From: Streptomyces sp. YIM 121038
Lineage (GTDB): Bacteria; Actinomycetota; Actinomycetes; Streptomycetales; Streptomycetaceae
Assembly (NCBI RefSeq): GCF_006088715.1
Contig: NZ_CP030771.1
Span: 5,723,501 to 5,787,500 of the forward strand
Reading direction: 5' to 3'
Length of the DNA: 64,000 nt
How positions within the stretch are numbered: the stretch's first letter is position 1; the number at the start of each line of letters is the position of its first letter. Positions 9,725-18,430 of the stretch are shown one piece after another. The notes beneath the pieces were generated by a model. That model made no database searches. It was given only the letters and a program-made list of their open reading frames with translations, and had not been told where the DNA came from. Made by a program: the position numbers and the translations under genes.

Positions 9725-11289
9725 CCGTGGCCCCCACCGACAGCGCCTTCGTCGAGAGCGCGGCCAGCGTCGTCCAGAGCGTCGACTGGCCCGCGATCCT
9801 GCCGCCCACCATCACGGCCGTCGTCGCGCTCGCCGTGCTCGTGATCGACCTCTTCGTAGGGGAGCACCGCAAGGCGCTCCTCGGCTGGATCTCCCTCGCG
9901 GGCCTGGCCGCCGCCGCGCTCTCCATGCTGCCGATCGCCGACTCCCACCACCGCGACACCTTCTGCGTGGTCGGCACGGGCGGCACCGTGTGCAGCTACA
10001 CGGTCGACGAGTTCACCCTCGCCATCCAGCTCCTCGTCCTCGGCGGAGCGCTGCTCGCCGGGCTGCTGTCGCTGAGCACCCTCAAGGACGCGCGGGCCGC
10101 CAAGAGGGAGCTCCCCGAAGGGGAGTTCTGGTTCCTGCTCCTGTCGTCGGTCGCGGGTGCCGTCCTGCTGCCCGCCTCCCGCGACCTGGCCACGCTCGTC
10201 GTCGCCCTCGAAGTCGCCTCCCTGCCCGCGTTCGCCCTGGTCGGCCTCAAGCGCGGGGACAAGCGGTCCTCCGAGGCCGCCCTGAAGTTCTTCCTCTCCT
10301 CGGTCGCCGCCACCGCGGTGACCCTCCTGGGCGTCAGCTTCGTGTACGCGGCCACGGGCACCCTCTACCTCACCGAGCTGGATGAGAAGCTCGGACAGGT
10401 CGACGGACAGCTGGAGACGCTCGCCCAGGCCGGTGTCGTGCTGACCCTCGTCGGATTCGCCTTCAAGGTGGCGGCCGTCCCGTTCCACTTCTGGGTACCC
10501 GACGCCTACGTAGGCGCGCCCCTGCCCGTCGCCGCGTACCTCTCGGTCGTCGGCAAGGCGGTCGGCTTCACCGGGCTCATCCTCGTCACCGTCGTCGGTT
10601 TCCGGTCGTACGACGACGTGTGGGGCCCGGCCATCGCCGCACTGGCCGCGCTCACCATGACGGCGGGCAACGTCGCCGCCCTCCGACAGCAGGCCACGCG
10701 CGCGTACAGCGCGGTCCGGCTGCTCGCCTGGTCGTCGGTCGCCCAGGCGGGCTACCTCCTGGTGCCGATCGCGTCGGCCGGATTCGACAACGGGCGGGGC
10801 GAGGACGCCCCCACGGACGCCGTCGGCGCCACCGTCGCCTACGCCCTGATGTACGCCGTCGTGAACCTGGGAGCCTTCGCCGTCGCCGCGCTCGTCGGCC
10901 GCACCCGGCGCAAGAACCGGGTCAGCGACTACCGGGGCCTGTACGCCAAGAGCCCGCTGTCCGCCCTCACCCTCGCCTTCTTCCTGCTCTGTCTCGCGGG
11001 CCTGCCCCCCGGCATCATCGGCCTCTTCGCGAAGGTCACCGTCTTCTCGGCGGCCGTCGACGCGGGCCTCGGCTGGCTCGCCGTGGTCATGGCTGTCAAC
11101 GTGGTGATCGCCCTGTACTACTACCTCCAGTGGACGGCGCTGCTGTTCCGCGCCCCCGAGGGCGAGCCCGCCCGGCACCGCGTCCCCGCCCCGCTCACCG
11201 TGGCCATCGCCGCGACCGCGGTCCTCGGAATCGCCCTCTCCGGAGCGCCGCAGCTCGTCCTGAGGTTCACCGGGACCAGCCCGTTCTGA
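9721..11289 (+). CDS. nuoN: NADH-quinone oxidoreductase subunit N
   Basis: Third antiporter-like subunit, 522 residues, last gene of the operon. It has the family run FKVAAVPFHFWVPDAYVGAP near residue 247 and about 14 membrane helices. Start GTG overlaps the nuoM stop. An imperfect hairpin follows about 12 bases after the stop, and the next gene starts 180 bases downstream. Confidence 0.95.
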   Translation: MTVAPTDSAFVESAASVVQSVDWPAILPPTITAVVALAVLVIDLFVGEHRKALLGWISLAGLAAAALSMLPIADSHHRDTFCVVGTGGTVCSYTVDEFTLAIQLLVLGGALLAGLLSLSTLKDARAAKRELPEGEFWFLLLSSVAGAVLLPASRDLATLVVALEVASLPAFALVGLKRGDKRSSEAALKFFLSSVAATAVTLLGVSFVYAATGTLYLTELDEKLGQVDGQLETLAQAGVVLTLVGFAFKVAAVPFHFWVPDAYVGAPLPVAAYLSVVGKAVGFTGLILVTVVGFRSYDDVWGPAIAALAALTMTAGNVAALRQQATRAYSAVRLLAWSSVAQAGYLLVPIASAGFDNGRGEDAPTDAVGATVAYALMYAVVNLGAFAVAALVGRTRRKNRVSDYRGLYAKSPLSALTLAFFLLCLAGLPPGIIGLFAKVTVFSAAVDAGLGWLAVVMAVNVVIALYYYLQWTALLFRAPEGEPARHRVPAPLTVAIAATAVLGIALSGAPQLVLRFTGTSPF

Positions 11290-11300
11290 CGCCTTTCTGA

Positions 11301-11351
11301 AGCCGCTCCGCCCCGGAGACGACCGCGTCACCCGGGCGGCCCACAGCGGCT
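11301..11351 (+). terminator. Candidate terminator of the nuo operon
   Basis: AGCCGCT-CCGCCC and GGGCGG-cccac-AGCGGCT form an interrupted stem around a 20-base loop, just after the nuoN stop. There is no T-tract, so termination is plausible but unproven. Confidence 0.4.
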
Positions 11352-11389
11352 CCGGCGCGCACAAGGGAACTAGCTCCTCCCGCCTGGCG

Positions 11390-11423
11390 TTGACCAGGAA
11401 GGGAGGGTCCACTGAACAGTGGA
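11390..11423 (+). promoter_or_regulatory. Promoter/operator candidate before htpX-like gene
   Basis: TTGACC at 11390-11395 could be a -35 box. A perfect inverted repeat, TCCACT-gaac-AGTGGA (11408-11423), overlaps where the -10 would be. That position suits a repressor. The regulator is not identifiable from the sequence. Confidence 0.35.
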
Positions 11424-11471
11424 AGACCAGCAAGCAGAGGGTTCCCCCGCGCACCACCAGGAGGGCGTACC

Positions 11472-12335
11472 GTGCACCGCCGAACCAACGGGCTGAAAAC
11501 CGCCGTACTCCTCGGGGGACTGTCGGCACTCATCCTCGTCATCGGCAGTTTCTTCGGGCGTACGGGCCTGATCGTCGCGCTCTTCGTAGCCATCGGGACG
11601 AACGCGTACGCGTACTGGAACAGCGACAAACTGGCCCTGCGCGCCATGCGCGCCCGCCCGGTCAGCGAATTCGAGGCCCCCGAGCTGTACCGCATGGTGC
11701 GCGAGCTCTCCACCCAGGCCCGCCAGCCCATGCCCCGCCTGTACATCTCGCCCACCGAGGCGCCGAACGCCTTCGCGACGGGCCGCAATCCGCGCAACGC
11801 CGCCGTCTGCTGCACGGAGGGCATCCTGCGCATCCTCGACCAGCGCGAGCTGCGCGGCGTCATCGGCCACGAGCTGAGCCATGTCTACAACCGGGACATC
11901 CTGATCTCCTCGGTCGCCGGCGCCCTCGCCTCGGTCATCATGTTTCTGGTCAATTTCGCCTGGCTGATTCCCATCGGCCGGTCGAACGACAACGAGGGCC
12001 CCGGCATCTTCGGCATGCTCCTGATCATGCTGCTCGGCCCGCTCGCGGCCTCCATCATCCAGCTCGCCATCAGCCGCTCCAGGGAGTACGAGGCCGACGC
12101 GTCCGGCGCCCAGCTCACCGGCGACCCCCTGGCCCTCGCGAGCGCTTTGCGTAAACTCGACGCCGGTACGAAGCAGTTGCCGCTCCCTCCCGAGCCGCGG
12201 CTGGAAACGGCGAGTCACATGATGATCGCGAACCCGTTCCGGCCGGGCCAGGGTATGTCGAAGATGTTCTCCACCCACCCGCCGATGGCGGAGCGCATCG
12301 CCCGGCTCGAAAAGATGGCAGGTCGCCCGCGATGA
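11472..12335 (+). CDS. htpX: HtpX-type membrane zinc metalloprotease
   Basis: M48B family peptidase that degrades damaged membrane proteins at the cytoplasmic face. Two N-terminal membrane helices (residues 8-50) precede the zinc motif HELSH (His133, Glu134, His137). The third ligand is Glu205 in SREYEAD, after another hydrophobic hairpin (about 150-200). The 287-residue length is normal for HtpX. The GTG start follows AGGAGGGCGTACC. The ATGA overlap with the next gene indicates cotranscription and coupling. Possible control by the inverted repeat upstream. Confidence 0.92.
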   Translation: MHRRTNGLKTAVLLGGLSALILVIGSFFGRTGLIVALFVAIGTNAYAYWNSDKLALRAMRARPVSEFEAPELYRMVRELSTQARQPMPRLYISPTEAPNAFATGRNPRNAAVCCTEGILRILDQRELRGVIGHELSHVYNRDILISSVAGALASVIMFLVNFAWLIPIGRSNDNEGPGIFGMLLIMLLGPLAASIIQLAISRSREYEADASGAQLTGDPLALASALRKLDAGTKQLPLPPEPRLETASHMMIANPFRPGQGMSKMFSTHPPMAERIARLEKMAGRPR

Positions 12336-12769
12336 AAGTAATCCTGAACCTCATCTGGCTCGTCCTGTGCGGGCTGTGGATGTGCTTCGCCTACCTGGTC
12401 GCGGGCGTGGTCCTGTGCATCACGATCATCGGCATCCCGCTGGGCCTCGCCGCCTTCCGCATCGGCCTCTTCGCCCTGTGGCCCTTCGGCCGCAAGGCCG
12501 TCGAGCGCTCCGACGCGGGCGCGCCGTCCCTGATCGGCAACGTGGTGTGGCTGATCCTCGCGGGCTGGTGGCTGACCATCGGCCACATCATCACCGGCGT
12601 CCTGCTGTGCCTCACGATCATCGGCATCCCGCTGGGTCTCGCCAACTTCAAGATGATCCCGATCTCCCTGATGCCCTTGGGCCGCGAAATCGTGCCCACG
12701 GACGAGCCGTTCGGCGCTGCGTCGGTACGACCGGCACCCGCCGGGCATCCGCAGAACCAGGGGTGGTGA
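12332..12769 (+). CDS. YccF-domain inner membrane protein
   Basis: A 145-residue membrane protein with two copies of the YccF domain: the near-identical [11 protein letters not shown] and [11 protein letters not shown] blocks mark an internal duplication. About four membrane segments are present. The ATG overlaps the htpX stop, so its role is probably linked to membrane quality control, but the YccF function is unknown. The C-terminus is Pro-rich and soluble. Confidence 0.85.
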   Translation: MKVILNLIWLVLCGLWMCFAYLVAGVVLCITIIGIPLGLAAFRIGLFALWPFGRKAVERSDAGAPSLIGNVVWLILAGWWLTIGHIITGVLLCLTIIGIPLGLANFKMIPISLMPLGREIVPTDEPFGAASVRPAPAGHPQNQGW

Positions 12770-13193
12770 CCCGCTTCGGCGGGGCCCGCTTCGAAGAGAC
12801 GGTGCTCCGGCCGAAGGCCCGCCAGGACGGGACAGCACCCCGTCGACCACGGGCGCCCAGACACGGGCGCCCAGACCCGACGGCGCCCTCCCGAGCGCGG
12901 GCGGCGCACCCGGCGGCAGGGGCTCACTCCCGGACAAGGCAGCGCCCCCATAGCCGAGGGAAGCGCCCCTCACAGTCGGGGGGCAGCTGCGATCACCAGC
13001 CGGGAGACCGGCTGCGACCACCAACCGGGGACGGCCCGCGTCAGCCGATGGCCGCCTCCTCCAACCGGGGACGGCTCGCCCCAGCCGATGGCCGCCTCCT
13101 CGAACCGGGGGCGGCCGATCCGCGGCCGAGGGCCGCCTGCCCCAACCGGGGGCGGCCGATCCGCGGCCGATGGCCACCTGCCCCAACCGGGGA
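12770..13193. other. Gene-free interval between convergent yccF-like and permease genes
   Basis: I see no convincing gene here. Open frames on both strands are GC-driven and lack motifs and ribosome sites. The right half is a tandem repeat (13021-13200). No clear terminator hairpin was found, although the repeat units could fold. Confidence 0.7.
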
Positions 13194-13200
13194 TCACCCG
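13021..13200. repeat. 40-base minisatellite, about 4.4 copies
   Basis: Units beginning CCAACCGGGG occur at 13021, 13061, 13101 (CGAACCGGGG) and 13142, plus a partial copy at 13183. Each unit is 40-41 bases and ends in CCGATGGCCGCCTCCT or a close variant. The units are adjacent with no unique spacers, so this is not a CRISPR array. It sits just beyond the stop codon of the minus-strand permease. Confidence 0.85.
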
Positions 13201-14522
13201 CCCCCGCCAGGAACTGACGCCCCGCCGGGCCCGCCCCCGCCCCCACGTCGGCCCCGCCCCCCGATCCGCCGCCGCACCCCGTAGGCCACGGCCCCCACCG
13301 CCACCACCCCCGCACCCGCCACCAGCGAAACCCCCGGCAGCGCGAACGCCAGCACCACGCACCCCGTGGCACCCACCACCGGCCCCACGCGCGCGAGGGG
13401 CGCCCGACTCAGCGTCCACGCCGACGCGTTGGCGATCGCGTAGTACACGAGCACCCCGAACGACGAGAAGCCCACCGCGCCGCGCACGTCCGCCGTCGCG
13501 GCCAGCAGGGCCACCACCGCGCCCACGGCGATCTCCGCCCGGTGCGGCACCTGGAAGCGCGCGTGCACGGCGGCGAGCGCCCCCGGCAGATGCCGGTCGC
13601 GCGCCATGGCGAGCGTCGTCCGCGACACGCCCAGGATCAGCGCCAGCAGCGACCCGAGCGCCGCCACGGCCGCCCCCACCCGCACCACCGGCACCAGACC
13701 CGGCGCCCCCGCGGCCCGTACGGCGTCCGCCAGCGGAGCCGAAGCCTCCGCGAGCCCGCCCGCCCCCAGCACGGCGAGCACCGCCACGGCCACGCACGCG
13801 TACACCGCGAGCGCGATGCCGAGGGCCAGCGGAACCGCGCGCGGAATCGTGCGCGCCGGATCACGGACCTCCTCGCCCAGCGTCGCCACGCGCGCGTACC
13901 CGGCGAAGGCGAAGAACAGCAGTCCCGCCGCCTCCAGGACCCCGCCGAAGCCGCCGCCGGAGAGCCCCACGTCCACGCGCCCCGCCTCGGCCTCCGGCGA
14001 GCCCAGACAGACCGCGACGACGAGTACGAGAACCGCGAGCACCCCGGCCACGATCACCCGGGTCACCCACAGCGACTTCCGCACGCCCAGGTAGTTCACG
14101 GCCGTCAGGGCCACCACGGCGGCCACCGCGACGGCGCGCGCCTGCCCGGGCCACGCGTACGCCCCCACCGTCAGCGCCATGGCCGCGCACGAGGCCGTCT
14201 TGCCGACGACGAACGCCCAGCCCGCCAGATAGCCCCAGAACTCCCCGAGCCGCTCCCGCCCGTACACGTACGTCCCGCCGGACTCGGGGTAGCGCGCCGC
14301 GAGCCGGGCCGAGGCCACGGCATTGCAGTACGCGACCACGGCGGCGACCGCGAGCGCGATCAGCAACCCCGGCCCGGCGGCGTCGGCCGCGGGCCCGAGG
14401 ACCGCGAAGATCCCGGCCCCCACCATCGCGCCGAGCCCGATCACCACGGCGTCGCGGACCCCGAGGGTCCGCCGCAGCTCCCCAGCCCCGTCAGGCCCCC
14501 GCCGCCCCGTCCGCCCTGTCAT
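13194..14522 (-). CDS. APC-superfamily amino-acid permease
   Basis: A 442-residue protein with about twelve membrane helices. The opening GLGAMVGAGIFAVLGPAAD is the helix-1 signature of the APC family, where the GAGIF break binds the amino-acid backbone; PESGGTYVYGRERLGEFWGYLAGW is the next diagnostic region. Closest in type to the cationic amino-acid/YhdG-like branch. ATG at 14522. It reads towards the yccF-like gene. The substrate is unknown. Gly/Arg-rich residues at the C-terminus look like a non-conserved tail. Confidence 0.88.
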   Translation of the reverse strand: MTGRTGRRGPDGAGELRRTLGVRDAVVIGLGAMVGAGIFAVLGPAADAAGPGLLIALAVAAVVAYCNAVASARLAARYPESGGTYVYGRERLGEFWGYLAGWAFVVGKTASCAAMALTVGAYAWPGQARAVAVAAVVALTAVNYLGVRKSLWVTRVIVAGVLAVLVLVVAVCLGSPEAEAGRVDVGLSGGGFGGVLEAAGLLFFAFAGYARVATLGEEVRDPARTIPRAVPLALGIALAVYACVAVAVLAVLGAGGLAEASAPLADAVRAAGAPGLVPVVRVGAAVAALGSLLALILGVSRTTLAMARDRHLPGALAAVHARFQVPHRAEIAVGAVVALLAATADVRGAVGFSSFGVLVYYAIANASAWTLSRAPLARVGPVVGATGCVVLAFALPGVSLVAGAGVVAVGAVAYGVRRRIGGRGRRGGGGGPGGASVPGGGG

Positions 14523-14620
14523 GGGCCCGCACCCTAGCGACCCGAGGGAACCGCCACCGCCCCCTGCGACGTCCCACAGGACAACAACGCACGAAAAGGC
14601 ACGAAAGGTCAGGTCACCGC

Positions 14621-14887
14621 ATGGGTGTCATCAGCTGGATCATTCTGGGCCTCCTCGCCGGTGCCACCGCCAAGATCCTGCTCCCGGGCCGCGACCCGGG
14701 CGGCTTCGTCGGCACGACGGTGATCGGCATCGCGGGCGCCTTCGTGGGCGGCTGGCTCTCCGCACGCTTCCTCGACCGGCCCATAGCCGAGCACTTCTTC
14801 GACGGCGCGACCTGGACGGCGGCCATCGGCGGCTCGCTCGTCCTGCTCATCGCCTACCGCATCCTCTTCGGCCACTCCCGGCGCTGA
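14621..14887 (+). CDS. GlsB/YeaQ/YmgE-type small membrane protein
   Basis: An 88-residue protein with three hydrophobic segments and the Gly-rich pattern of the transglycosylase-associated (GlsB/YeaQ/YmgE) family: SWIILGLLAGATAKILLPGRDPGG, then GIAGAFVGGWL. In other bacteria members respond to envelope or general stress. The ATG at 14621 follows AAAGGTCAGGTCACCGC, a weak ribosome site. It is divergent from the permease, with 98 bases between the two start codons. Confidence 0.82.
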   Translation: MGVISWIILGLLAGATAKILLPGRDPGGFVGTTVIGIAGAFVGGWLSARFLDRPIAEHFFDGATWTAAIGGSLVLLIAYRILFGHSRR

Positions 14888-14959
14888 CTCCGCCGGACGG
14901 CCGCGGACGTCCCCACGAGGCTCCTACGCGTTCCCCACACAGACCGCAGCCAGCAGCAA

Positions 14960-14988
14960 GGGCGGGCACCCGATCCGGGTGCCCGCCC
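14960..14988. terminator. Bidirectional terminator between glsB-like gene and yajQ
   Basis: A perfect 13-base stem, GGGCGGGCACCCG / CGGGTGCCCGCCC, with a three-base loop. It lies between two convergent genes and can serve both. Confidence 0.85.
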
Positions 14989-15035
14989 CCTCATGTCCCA
15001 CGGCGTGCGTACGACTCGACCGCGTACGCGACTAC

Positions 15036-15524
15036 CTACCGGTAGTTCACGAACTGCAGCGCGAAGTCGAAGTCCTTGCCCTTCAGGAGGGCGATCACGG
15101 TCTGGAGGTCGTCACGGCTCTTCGAGCTGACGCGCAGCTCCTCGCCCTGCACCTGCGCCTTGATGCCCTTGGGGCCCTCGTCGCGGATGATCTTCGCCAC
15201 CTTCTTCGCGTTGTCCTGGGAGATGCCCTCCTCGATCGACGCGAAGATCTTGTACTCCTTGCCGGACAGCTGCGGCTCGCCCGCGTCCAGCGACTTCAGC
15301 GAGATGCCCCGCTTGATCAGCTTGGACTGGAACACGTCGAGGATCGCCTTCACGCGGTCCTCGCCGTTCGCCTCCATCAGGATCTTCTCGCCGGACCACG
15401 AGATCGAGGCGCCCGTGCCCTTGAAGTCGTAGCGCTGCGAGATCTCCTTGGCCGTCTGGTTGAGGGCGTTGTCGACCTCCTGCCGCTCGACCTTCGAGAC
15501 GATGTCGAAACTGGAGTCGGCCAT
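15036..15524 (-). CDS. yajQ: YajQ family nucleotide-binding protein
   Basis: 162 residues matching the DUF520/YajQ family: start [20 protein letters not shown], then [11 protein letters not shown] and [20 protein letters not shown]. The fold has two ferredoxin-like halves. Members bind cyclic di-GMP or RNA in other bacteria; here the role is unknown. The ATG at 15524 is preceded on its strand by AAGGAGCCACAGGAC. It is convergent with the small membrane protein gene. Confidence 0.93.
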   Translation of the reverse strand: MADSSFDIVSKVERQEVDNALNQTAKEISQRYDFKGTGASISWSGEKILMEANGEDRVKAILDVFQSKLIKRGISLKSLDAGEPQLSGKEYKIFASIEEGISQDNAKKVAKIIRDEGPKGIKAQVQGEELRVSSKSRDDLQTVIALLKGKDFDFALQFVNYR

Positions 15525-15720
15525 GTCCTGTGGCTCCTTGTATCGGTATCTGCGTACTCAGCGGGTACACGGCCTTCAGTCGCCGACCGCATCCGCAAAG
15601 CCTAGCCACTGCCCCCGCGCCGGGTGCCGATCAATCGGGTGGCGAAGCACCCCTGGGCATCAGGTATCGTTTACGTCGTTGCCACGGAGCACCGCGAGAG
15701 CGGGGCCAGGCAGCAAACCC

Positions 15721-15802
15721 GGCGGTGTGCCCGAGCGGCCAAAGGGAGCAGACTGTAAATCTGCCGGCTCAGCCTTCCCAGGTTCGAATCCTGGCGCCGC
15801 CA
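15721..15802 (+). tRNA. tRNA-Tyr (GTA)
   Basis: An 82-base type II tRNA. Acceptor GGCGGTG pairs with CGCCGCC, and the discriminator is A. The anticodon loop CTGTAAA gives anticodon GTA, a long variable arm is present, and the T arm is GGTTCGAATCC. CCA is not encoded. In S. coelicolor the tRNA-Tyr gene is the attachment site of the integrative plasmid SLP1; here no integrase or element follows, so the site appears empty. Confidence 0.97.
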
Positions 15803-15811
15803 CGCTGAGAG

Positions 15812-15853
15812 AGACCCTCTTCGACTTGCGTTTACGCAGGTCGGAGGGGGTCT
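15812..15853 (+). terminator. Terminator after tRNA-Tyr
   Basis: AGACCCTCTTCGAC pairs with GTCGGAGGGGGTCT (G-T wobbles), and an inner TGCG-TTTA-CGCA hairpin extends it. It ends in CTTTGCGTTT. Confidence 0.85.
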
Positions 15854-16098
15854 TTGCGTTTCCTTGGAGGGCCATCCAGGGATCGCTTGCGCCGATCGGA
15901 AAGCCGATCGAAAATGGGTGATCTGCCTCACATTGTCCCGGTCGTGTCAGTGCCCTGATCGCAGGGCGTCACCCGCCGAGGCGCCGGGGCCTGCGGGGGC
16001 GGCCCGGCCGCCGGAGCGGCTGCCCCTTCGCGAGCGAGACGGCGTCGACGCGGGAGCGGGTGCGCGACGCACGCGGGTGCCGTGGGCACACTGGTGAC

Positions 16099-16320
16099 AT
16101 GTCGTCCAGTTCAGCGCGTCGCAGGCACTGCCCGGAGTGTCGGCGCGAAATCGCCGTCGTCGGCGGGCGGTTCGCTCGTCACGACCCGCCGGGGCCGCGC
16201 GGCGGGGAGGACCTGGTCTCGTGCCCCGGCTCGCGCCGCCACGCCCAGATCGGTGCCGCGCAGCCCGCGCTCGACGGCTACGTAGTGCCTGAATTTCCCG
16301 GGCAGTTGCCCTTGTTCTGA
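16099..16320 (+). CDS. Small Cys-containing hypothetical protein
   Basis: A 73-residue protein starting at the ATG at 16099. It has HCPECRREIAVVGGRFARHD near the N-terminus and a later LVSCPGS. The CPxC pair plus the second Cys with nearby His suggests a small zinc-ribbon-like fold. The family is not named; similar short proteins are, as I recall, conserved among Streptomyces. An upstream in-frame ATG at 16060 lacks a better ribosome site. It is convergent with the next gene (28 bases apart). Confidence 0.65.
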   Translation: MSSSSARRRHCPECRREIAVVGGRFARHDPPGPRGGEDLVSCPGSRRHAQIGAAQPALDGYVVPEFPGQLPLF

Positions 16321-16348
16321 GCCCCGGCCGCGCTCGGCGGCATACGGG

Positions 16349-17005
16349 TCAGTTCCCGGCGACCGACTTCACCGCCACCGACACCGGCACGGAACCGCTG
16401 ACCAGTTCGAGGGTCAGGCCCGCCGTCGCCGGGGTCTCCAGGAGCTCGGCGAGTACCGCGGCCACGTCGTCGCGGGGGACGGGGCCGCGCCCCGTCGACG
16501 CCTCCAGGCGCACGAGGCCCGTGCCCGCGTCGTCCGTGAGCATCCCCGGGCGCAGGATCGTCCAGTCGAGGGCCGCACGGCCGCGCACGTCCGCGTCGGC
16601 CTCGCCCTTGGCACGCAGATACGCGTCGAAGATCTCGTCCCCCGCGTGGTTCGGATCCGCGCCCATCGACGACACCACCACGTACCGCCGCACACCGGCC
16701 CGCTCCGCCGCGTCCGCGAACAGGACGGCGGCCGCGCGGTCCACGGAGTCCTTCCGGGCGGCGCCGCTGCCGGGGCCGGCGCCCGCGGCGAACACCGCCG
16801 CGTCCGCGCCCTCCAGATGCCCCGCGACCTCCTCGACGGACGCCGACTCCAGGTCGCACAGCACCGGCTCGGCACCGGCGTCCCGCAGGTCCGACTCGTG
16901 CGCCGAATTGCGGATGATTCCTACGGCTTCGTCCCCGCGCGCGGCGAGCAGCCGCTCCAGACGCAGGGCGATCTGTCCATGGCCTCCAGCGATGACAATG
17001 CGCAT
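16349..17005 (-). CDS. NAD(P)H-binding protein (atypical SDR/NmrA type)
   Basis: 218 residues starting MRIVIAGGHGQIALRLERLL, a GxxGxxx Rossmann dinucleotide motif. VVVSSMGAD and ILRPGMLTDD are typical of the SDR_a5/NmrA-like group of NAD(P)-binding proteins. The usual catalytic YxxxK is replaced by an AYLRAKGEAD stretch that keeps a Tyr and Lys. The start at 17005 was chosen because the long upstream frame has no motif. Substrate unknown; a similar protein is encoded at 24079-24717. Confidence 0.82.
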   Translation of the reverse strand: MRIVIAGGHGQIALRLERLLAARGDEAVGIIRNSAHESDLRDAGAEPVLCDLESASVEEVAGHLEGADAAVFAAGAGPGSGAARKDSVDRAAAVLFADAAERAGVRRYVVVSSMGADPNHAGDEIFDAYLRAKGEADADVRGRAALDWTILRPGMLTDDAGTGLVRLEASTGRGPVPRDDVAAVLAELLETPATAGLTLELVSGSVPVSVAVKSVAGN

Positions 17006-17084
17006 GCCTCCGACGGTACGGCAGATCCGGCCGCTCGGCCTCGGACAGCACCCGCGACGCCCCCGCCCCCGCAGGCGTACGCCG

Positions 17085-18317
17085 TCACGCCCCCCGCCCC
17101 TGCCGCGGCAGACCGAGCGCCACCGCGGCCGCGGAGTCGCAGTACTCGCGCACCGCGCTCGTCCGTGCCACCACGCGCCCCCGATGCACCACCACACGGC
17201 TGTACGCCAGGGACAGCGCGCCTTCGAGGCTGTCGCCGCGCACGGCGAGGAGTTCGGCGGGGAAGCCCGCCTCGATCCTGACCGGCGGCAGGCCCATGGC
17301 CTCACGGGCGGCCGAACTCACCGCGGCGTACGCCTCGTCGGGGCGCAGCCCGCCGCACGAGGCCAGGAGGTACGCCGCCTCCAGCGGGTCCCCGCGGCCC
17401 ACGGGGTTCGCGACGTCGCGCAGCGCGCCGCTGCCCGCCGCGACCCGCACCCCGGCGGCCCGCAGCAGGCGTACCGGAGGCGTGCCGGCACTGCCCGGCA
17501 ACGTGCCGCAGCCGCCCTGCGGCAGGCACACCACCGTCACCCCGGCCGCCGCGAGTTGCTCCGCCGCGCGCGCGGCCACGTCGGAGGGCAGCCGCCGCAG
17601 GCCGCCGCAGGGGCCGACCGCCACACCGGGCCGCAGGCCCCCCGCCATGGCGGCGAGCCGGCCGAGGCGCGCCGGGTCGCCGCCGTCCGTGTGCAGGTCG
17701 ACGGGGCGGCCGTACTCCGCCGCGAGGTCGAGCACCGCCTCGGCGTACCCCGTCGGATCGGGGTCCAGATCCGGGCAACCACCCACTACGGAGGCCCCCA
17801 TGCGCACCGCGTCCCGCAGCATCGCGAGCCCGTCGGCCCCGGCCGCGCCCGTCAGGAGCCGCGGCACCGCGACGACGGACAGGTCGACGAGCCCGCGCAG
17901 CGACCGGCGCGCCTGGAGCACCGCCTCCAGGGAGCCCAACCCCTGCACGTCCCCGACGCGTACGTGCGCGCGCAGCGCCGTCGCCCCGTGCCCGAGCTGC
18001 AACAACGCCGCCTCGGTGGTGCGGCGTTGGACGTCCTGCGCGTCGTACGACACCGGCCCCTCGCGGAGCGCGGACAGTGCCGTGTCGCTGTGGGCGTGCG
18101 GCTCGGCGGCAGCGGGCAGCAGCAGGAAGCCGCTCAGGTCCACGCGCGCGGCGTGCGCGCTGAGGCTGCCCGCCGTGCCGACGGCCTCGATGCGTCCGGC
18201 GCCGACCCGGACGTCCACGGTCCTGCCGTCCACGAGCCGCGCGCCGCAGAGCAGCAGGGCCCCGGACGTGGCGTCGGGCTCGGCGGAGTGGGGCTGCTGC
18301 GGCTGACTGTCGGGCAT
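17085..18317 (-). CDS. Amidohydrolase-like protein, probably catalytically degenerate
   Basis: A 410-residue protein with the composite-domain start of the amidohydrolase superfamily (GALLLCGARLVDG, then LLPAAAEPHAHSD). It is most like cytosine deaminases. Metal ligands His74, His76 and His209 (DLHTDGGD) are kept. The catalytic Glu expected three residues after His209 is Gly212, the later metal His is replaced (GPCGG, Pro236), and the GHDD aspartate region reads GSGALRD. From these losses I infer it cannot run the usual deamination and may be a pseudoenzyme. It lies 79 bases from the NAD(P)H-binding gene on the same strand. Confidence 0.75.
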   Translation of the reverse strand: MPDSQPQQPHSAEPDATSGALLLCGARLVDGRTVDVRVGAGRIEAVGTAGSLSAHAARVDLSGFLLLPAAAEPHAHSDTALSALREGPVSYDAQDVQRRTTEAALLQLGHGATALRAHVRVGDVQGLGSLEAVLQARRSLRGLVDLSVVAVPRLLTGAAGADGLAMLRDAVRMGASVVGGCPDLDPDPTGYAEAVLDLAAEYGRPVDLHTDGGDPARLGRLAAMAGGLRPGVAVGPCGGLRRLPSDVAARAAEQLAAAGVTVVCLPQGGCGTLPGSAGTPPVRLLRAAGVRVAAGSGALRDVANPVGRGDPLEAAYLLASCGGLRPDEAYAAVSSAAREAMGLPPVRIEAGFPAELLAVRGDSLEGALSLAYSRVVVHRGRVVARTSAVREYCDSAAAVALGLPRQGRGA

Positions 18318-18430
18318 CGCGCTCCTGGGGCTCGGGGGCGGCGCGGACGCGGCTTCGAGGCGCGCAAGATCACGCAGCGTGAGGTGAGCCTAGGACGGCG
18401 GCGGCCCCGCTTCGCGGAGGAGCGCAATAG

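Noticed and set aside
13021..13200. Possible CRISPR array
   Set aside because: The repeated units are directly adjacent with no unique spacers, and no cas gene is present.
12215..13372. Minus-strand open frame covering the yccF-like gene and the repeat
   Set aside because: Arg/Gly/Pro-rich product reflecting the repeat and the complement of yccF; no motif.
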